Source: Eggerthellaceae bacterium
GTDB taxonomy: Bacteria; Actinomycetota; Coriobacteriia; Coriobacteriales; Eggerthellaceae
Direction of reading: 5' to 3'
Length of the DNA: 64,000 nt
NCBI GenBank assembly: GCA_017434045.1
Contig: JAFRGA010000004.1
Location: 22,801 to 86,800, forward strand
Below, piece after piece: positions 62,082 through 64,000 of this stretch. The notes below the pieces were generated by a model. The model had not been told where the DNA came from and did not search any database. It was given only the letters and a program-made list of their open reading frames with translations. Position 1 is the first letter of the stretch. Every line of letters starts with the position of its first letter. The position numbers and the translations under genes are program-made.

Positions 62082-63101
62082 CTACCCCTTCCGAGCACCT
62101 ATAGAGCCACCGACAATGCCAACAACGGCTGCCAGAGCCAATCCGAGCAGGGCCGTCGCGTACATGAGCTTGTTTGCCCGCTCGATATCGGACGCTTCCA
62201 CAGGTCTATCGTCATCGCCGATGGTGGGTTTTTCAACCACCTTGCCAAAATACTTGTTCGGGCCTCCAAGCTGAACGCCGAGCGCGCCGGCGCACGCCGC
62301 CTCGGTGTGCGCCGAGTTGGGAGACGAGTGCTTATAGCGGTCGCGTTTGAACACGCTCCAAGCATGTTTGCCATCCATGCCGACCAAGGGCGCCGCCGCG
62401 CACATGAGCACGCCTGCAACCCGGGAGGGCACGATGTTGACCACGTCGTCGAGCTTCGCGGGAATGCGCCCCAGGTTCATGTACCGGTCGTTCTTGTAGC
62501 CCACCATGGAATCGAGGGTGTTCACCGCCTTGTAAGCCATCGCTGCCGGCGCACCGCCCAATCCCATGTACACGAGCGGGGCGATGACGCCGTCGGAAGC
62601 GTTCTCGGCCACAGTCTCGACCGCCGCCTTCGCAACGCCCTCCTCGTCGAGCTCGTCGGTATCGCGCCCGACGATCATGCTCACGGCATGACGGGCGTTT
62701 TGCAAATCGCCCGACTCGAGCGCGGCCTTCACCTTCATGCTCTCATCGCACAGCGAGCGTGCGGCGAGCAGCTGGTAGCACAGCACCGACTCGCCTGCCA
62801 AGGCCAGTACTGGATGGGCTTTCTCCAGAACCTTCAGCAACAGCAGAGCGGCAACAGGTGCGACAAGCGCGACATCGGCCGCCAGCGCGGCGCCGGCGAG
62901 CTGCTCGGTCTGGTCCCTGTCCAAAGGCCACGAAGAGCCGGCCTTTTCAGCCTCGGGCAAGAGGTACTTGCGGATGAGGCCTTCCTCGAAATCGATTTGC
63001 TTGCCGACAAGCCGAACCGGATGCGGCCACCCCTGCGGGTCGCCGAGCGCCGCATCAAGCGCGAATCCTGCCGCCATCGCGGCTACATGACGGTATTTCA
63101 T
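62082..63101 (-). CDS. cbiB: adenosylcobinamide-phosphate synthase CbiB
   Basis: Membrane enzyme of 339 aa that joins aminopropanol phosphate to cobyric acid. The start AAGFALDAALGDPQGWPHPVR is the family signature; five hydrophobic segments follow, with VGRDTDELDEEGVAKAAVET near 165 and ENASDGVIAPLVY near 187. ATG 63101 has AGGTAGGG upstream. It leads cbiB-cobD-cobC. I saw no cobalamin riboswitch in the 264 bp upstream (63102-63365), which contain no gene. Confidence 0.93.
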   Translation of the reverse strand: MKYRHVAAMAAGFALDAALGDPQGWPHPVRLVGKQIDFEEGLIRKYLLPEAEKAGSSWPLDRDQTEQLAGAALAADVALVAPVAALLLLKVLEKAHPVLALAGESVLCYQLLAARSLCDESMKVKAALESGDLQNARHAVSMIVGRDTDELDEEGVAKAAVETVAENASDGVIAPLVYMGLGGAPAAMAYKAVNTLDSMVGYKNDRYMNLGRIPAKLDDVVNIVPSRVAGVLMCAAAPLVGMDGKHAWSVFKRDRYKHSSPNSAHTEAACAGALGVQLGGPNKYFGKVVEKPTIGDDDRPVEASDIERANKLMYATALLGLALAAVVGIVGGSIGARKG

Positions 63102-63365
63102 AACCCTACCTCGAAGCCTACGGAATACTATTCCGCCTATTGTACCGTTTGAAAACTCGATTCGACCGACAGTGCCCAAGCCGTCTCAGTTCTTTCGTGA
63201 GATTTGCGCATATTCTTTAAAATCCACGGGGGCCGCTTCGAAACGCCGATGAACAAAGCCGGGAAAACCTGTACAAACCTAGGCCGTGGCGAATCGCCCG
63301 CCCTGCCTGCATGAGGTCCTCCTTCACATTTACCCTGAAAGAAGCCTGGGCCTCGCATCAGGTAA

Positions 63366-64000
63366 CCCATGCACTTCCGCCATTTCCTTGCAGGTCGCCG
63401 TGCGCACGAAGGAGCTCGCCTACAGCGTCCTCGGGAGGTCCGCCCGCCCGGCCCGCACGGCCTTTTCCGTACAGTTCCCCGCATTTGCTGCACATGGAGA
63501 AACTCGTGCAGCGATATGCCGGAAACGAACGTTTTTCGACCTGCACGGCACGTGGTTTTCCGCCCATTTCCCCCGTTTCGCTGCAGGCCGTCGTACATTT
63601 CCCCCATATCCTTGCATGAGATTTTTCGGATGCAGGGATGATGGGGGAATGTACGAAAGAGGCCTAACGGTCGCGTGCACTTCCCCGCTTTTCCTGAAGG
63701 CAGCCGTGCACTTCGCCCGATTCCTTGCAGCTGGCTGCACCTCTGCCGTGCACTTCGCCCGATTCCTTGCAGCTGGCTGCACCTCTACCGTGCACTTCGC
63801 CCGCTTCCTTGCAGGCAGCCGTGCACTTCGCCTGTTTCCTTGCAGGGGCTCCATTTCGTGCAAGGATTTGGGGGAAGTGCACGTCAAAAGGCCCGCCGGA
63901 GGCCCGTTTAGGCGTGCACTTCCGCCATTTTCCTGCAGGCGGCCGTGCACTTCGCCTGTTTCCTTGCACGAGTTCGCGGCAATGCAAGGATTCGGGGGAA
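63366..64000. repeat. 31-bp-periodic half-hairpin repeat array (family D)
   Basis: A unit close to CGTGCACTTCGCC, GATTCCTTGCAGGCAGC recurs. Clear starts are 63674, 63705, 63747, 63789, 63820, 63913 and 63944, spaced 31, 42, 42, 31, 93 and 31 bp. Full hairpins, in which the unit meets its inverted copy TGCAAGGAT..GGGGGAAGTGCACG, occur at 63820-63883 and from 63944 to the window edge. A related hairpin with GTAC instead of GTGCAC lies at 63592-63655. Fragments of family A ends (63412-63450) are embedded. No credible gene is present; the array runs out of the window. Confidence 0.8.

Noticed and set aside
63102..63365. Cobalamin riboswitch before cbiB
   Set aside because: No B12-box-like conserved core was seen in the upstream 264 bp.
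63674..64000. CRISPR array
   Set aside because: The repeats are contiguous or nearly so, with no unique spacers of constant length, and no cas gene is in the window.
63592..64000. Integron attC array
   Set aside because: The hairpins lack recognisable attC core sites and there are no cassette genes or integrase.

Overview
The window looks like chromosomal DNA from an anaerobic gut actinobacterium of the class Coriobacteriia, most likely the family Eggerthellaceae. The grounds are a fairly high GC content, a periplasmic molybdopterin oxidoreductase with a ferredoxin partner, many ArsM-type methyltransferases, a DUF6273 lipoprotein, a DUF4405 membrane protein, rubrerythrin, and a large secreted transglutaminase-like protein with CxxCG repeats. 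The lineage comes from gene content and style only.

Positions 1-9 kb are housekeeping genes on the minus strand: dihydropteroate synthase (cut by the window edge), a methionine-type ABC importer (metQ, metN, metI), and the run tilS - maf - hpt - ftsH. From 9 to 19 kb come an alpha/beta hydrolase, a Cys-rich small protein, two small peptides with double-glycine leaders, an RlmD-type methyltransferase, a holin-like protein, a HAD phosphatase, homoserine dehydrogenase, a phosphate transporter and lysA.

Positions 19-35 kb hold the most distinctive block, which reads as an arsenic (metalloid) metabolism island. It has an ArrA/ArrB-like respiratory reductase with a TorD chaperone and a lipoprotein, a solitary MoaE-like gene, an aquaglyceroporin next to an ArsM-like methyltransferase, a DUF4405 membrane protein, a tyrosine phosphatase, an APH-like kinase, a fused ArsM-ArsS protein, a G3E GTPase and a third ArsM-like protein. 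A His/Cys-rich efflux permease of an arsenic-efflux-type family lies further on at 48.8-49.8 kb. One reading is that arsenate is reduced outside the membrane, arsenite enters through the aquaglyceroporin, and it is methylated and adenosylated by the fused enzyme. No ArsR-type regulator is visible in the window.

Positions 35-64 kb return to general functions: a DUF1015 protein, an old yellow enzyme, a spermidine-synthase-like protein, single-chain purL, an Ala-rich repeat protein, a membrane sulfatase, a lipoprotein, tRNA-Gln and tRNA-Lys, groES-groEL with a CIRCE operator, rubrerythrin, a patatin-like lipase, a HelD-type motor, the surface protein, a MarR regulator and a cobalamin trio (cbiB, cobD, a cobC-like phosphatase).

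The intergenic DNA is unusually structured. I see at least five repeat families. Family A (13323, 38879, 48477 and an internally deleted copy at 28843) and family B (13646, 32364) have a conserved core whose flanking stems differ between copies but stay self-complementary, as expected of conserved RNA folds. Family C is long inverted repeats with GGGGACAGTCCCC-like ends. Family D is a 31-bp-periodic array of half-hairpins at the right end. An 18-bp minisatellite lies at 9022-9215. No transposase, integrase, phage structural gene or CRISPR array was found.
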